Source of the DNA: Vanessa cardui
Taxonomy: Eukaryota > Arthropoda > Insecta > Lepidoptera > Nymphalidae
Reading direction: 5' to 3'
DNA length: 64,000 nucleotides
Assembly (NCBI RefSeq): GCF_905220365.1
Contig: NC_061140.1
Coordinates: forward strand, 4,466,501 to 4,530,500
Position 1 is the stretch's first letter, and every line of letters begins with the position of its first letter. This document shows positions 62,346 to 64,000 of the stretch, in pieces. The position numbers and the translations under genes were made by a program. A model generated the notes under the pieces. That model worked only from the letters and a program-made list of their open reading frames with translations, did no database searches and had not been told where the DNA came from.

Positions 62346-62588
62346 AGATAGGATTAGTAACGCCGGCTTTTAGACTATACGGAACAAAAAGTTTGTATAT
62401 CACATATTTTTGCTAAGCACTCAAAAAAATATCTACTGACATTTAAAAAACTTATTGATTTCATTCTCTTTGATGACATTGACATTTTACTTCTACATCA
62501 TATACTTTCATAATCTACAATACAATTTGAATCGTATTATTAGGAATATTTATTATTGGAAATACCAGTGAACTGGTTTTCAGAATCC

Positions 62589-62714
62589 ATGTTTCCAGTA
62601 TATTTGCCGCTACTAGTGATGTCGGCGGTGTCCGCGATATCGGTGTTGTATCTGTACTGCAAGGACAGCGGCAACCGGAGGAAAGGATACATAGACGTGA
62701 AGGAAAAGCCTTGA
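62589..62714 (+). CDS. Possible 41-residue membrane microprotein or terminal exon
   Basis: The ATG lies five bases after an acceptor-like GGTTTTCAG. The frame of 41 codons encodes MFPVYLPLLVMSAVSAISVL, then YLYCKDSGNRRKGYIDVKEKP. It has one hydrophobic helix (residues 3-23) followed by a basic, polar tail, an N-out or signal-anchor layout. GC content is well above its surroundings, and a poly(A) signal follows 54 bp after the stop. An upstream exon must exist if the acceptor is real, but I could not find it. I do not recognise the family. A chance frame is possible but unlikely given the composition. Confidence 0.5.
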   Translation: MFPVYLPLLVMSAVSAISVLYLYCKDSGNRRKGYIDVKEKP

Positions 62715-62767
62715 TATTTACATTTCGTTTATTAACTAGCCACGTACTTTATTAATGAAGAATTTTA

Positions 62768-62773
62768 AATAAA
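62768..62773 (+). terminator. Poly(A) signal after the small ORF
   Basis: AATAAA 54 bp downstream of the TGA at 62712-62714, which supports a real 3' end here. Confidence 0.55.
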
Positions 62774-63943
62774 ACACATGTTTGTAACAGATTATTTAAT
62801 TTTAAAATATAATCTAAATTCATAACATGGTATGTACAACAACAATACACCTCTAGGAAAATAAGGCACCTATTACACATAGCTGTAAGTCTACAGACAA
62901 ACCGATTAACTACCTAATAATATAACTTTCACCATTTGGCTTAATGTGATACCGCCCTATCCGAAATCAAGAATACATTGAGCATTAACAGTGGTACAAA
63001 TATAAAATCAACTAGAAGACGTATAAATAAACGATTTTTACGTTTTTAGTTCAGTCTACTACAAACATTAGTAGGTATAAAAGTAGATCTATTCCTATAT
63101 TATGAGATAAATATATATAATCGAATTCATTCTTCCTATATCGAAGGCAAGTTTTAACAAAAGCATGCAAACGTTTTTTGTATAGTACGCAACAAATTTA
63201 CAACCGTCACCTACTTTATATATAATGGTAACTAAATTTAAAACATAACCAATAGTTACATTAACAAATTAATTTCGAAAAACCTCGATTACCTTAATGA
63301 AATAAGTCGAAAACAGTGTGTTTATGATGGAAGCTTATGTAATATTTACAAATGGTTTTCAGTAATTACTTAAAAAGTTACGCTAGTCATTATTTTGCTT
63401 GTTTAAAATCGTAAAAGTTTCACCAAAATCTATTCAAAATAATTGCACTTAATATTTTGGTCTTACACTTAATAATATAATATATTACATAGAAAATTTG
63501 GCTTTCGTTAGAATATCGTAAATTTTAAATTTACATCAATATATATAATGTCGTACAGTCCACTTATAATATATTTTAACCTACGCGTATCAATATTGTA
63601 TGAACGCATGGCTTCTACAGCTGCCTGCAAACACTTTCATACTAATTTGCGCTTTCATTTTAAAATATATGCATGTTATACAAAATATTTTCCATATGCA
63701 ATGTAGTGTATAAATTGTATAATATTCTTTATGTAAATATATATGTTTTTAATTTAATATTCCAATAACAGTAACAGTAAAGCCGTCTTTGTCGCCGTTA
63801 CTCGACTATAACAATGTTATGTCAGACGTCTTCATGAGTCTCGACGGATGTTCAGGGCTCCTGGTTGAAAAGAAAATAGTATTAAGTACCATTGACAAAT
63901 GTATAGCAAAACTACTCATTAAATTGGATTATAAAATAATGTC
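62774..63943 (-). other. Probable 3' UTR of the minus-strand gene at the right edge
   Basis: AT-rich, non-coding, with no recognised repeat. It lies between two apparent convergent 3' ends and is best read as the 3' UTR of the gene ending at 63944, but no boundary is proven. Confidence 0.35.
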
Positions 63944-64000
63944 TCACATGTCGGGCTCCTGTTTAAATGGCGTGTCGTCGAAGAGCGTGGGAGGCGGTAG
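63944..64000 (-). CDS. C-terminal end of an unidentified minus-strand gene, cut by the window edge
   Basis: Minus-strand frame LPPPTLFDDTPFKQEPDM followed by TGA (63944-63946). The segment is GC-rich compared with the AT-rich sequence beyond the stop, as expected at a coding/3' UTR boundary. Only 18 residues are visible, too few to name the family. It might instead be non-coding. Confidence 0.4.
   Translation of the reverse strand, partial: LPPPTLFDDTPFKQEPDM

Noticed and set aside
60945..62384. Outer inverted pair GTTCCGT (60947) / ACGGAAC (62377) as ends of one large transposon
   Set aside because: Only seven bases match and neighbouring bases do not, so it is not distinguishable from chance.
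1..64000. CRISPR arrays, prophage, integrons or operons
   Set aside because: The window is spliced insect nuclear DNA. No spaced short direct repeats or polycistronic gene blocks were seen.

Overview
This is eukaryotic, insect nuclear DNA, and several signs point to a moth or butterfly (Lepidoptera). It is AT-rich and has many-exon genes with GT-AG introns. Its interspersed repeats look like lepidopteran tRNA-derived SINEs, R1-, Jockey- and CR1-like LINEs and hAT/Tc1-type MITEs. There is no sign of bacterial gene organisation. I rebuilt exons by eye from splice sites, reading-frame continuity and protein similarity recalled from memory; nothing was searched.

Five protein genes can be rebuilt with good confidence. 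(1) Rbf, a retinoblastoma/p107-family gene, on the minus strand: 13 exons from the ATG at 5364, running off the left edge. (2) RBFA, a mitochondrial ribosome-binding factor A, on the plus strand at 6141-12447. It is divergent from Rbf across a 776-bp shared promoter region holding an E2F-like/CCAAT motif pair. (3) VAT1, a synaptic-vesicle VAT-1-like quinone oxidoreductase, plus strand 17451-39054, with a 12.5-kb first intron. (4) A Tctex-type dynein light chain (DYNLT2B/TCTEX1D2), minus strand 41330-42416, tail-to-tail with VAT1. (5) FAN1, a Fanconi-associated structure-specific nuclease, plus strand 43890-59263, with 11 exons that stay in frame for 856 codons.

Mobile DNA is concentrated in the introns of VAT1 and FAN1. 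FAN1 intron 2 holds a decayed R1-like LINE, and intron 4 a SINE split by a LINE fragment. Intron 5 holds a complete Tc1/mariner-type MITE, and intron 8 two tRNA-derived SINEs. Intron 9 holds a hAT MITE with a perfect 8-bp target duplication, plus a second hAT element (also with a perfect 8-bp duplication) that has a dead LINE nested inside it. A sister copy of the first hAT MITE sits in VAT1 intron 7. Right of FAN1 lies a 0.8-kb fold-back palindrome, then a possible 41-codon membrane microprotein or terminal exon, then what looks like the last exon of a minus-strand gene cut by the right edge.

The genes do not form one pathway. Rbf (cell cycle) and FAN1 (interstrand-crosslink repair) are both linked to S phase, but their proximity is most likely incidental. 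I found no CRISPR array, bacterial system or clear RNA gene. The points most worth a second look are the tandem triplication that makes up Rbf intron 7, the likely GC-AG intron in RBFA, the PIP-box and SUMO-interaction motifs at the FAN1 N-terminus, the long fold-back, and two short unassigned coding-like segments (47958-48128 and 62589-62714).
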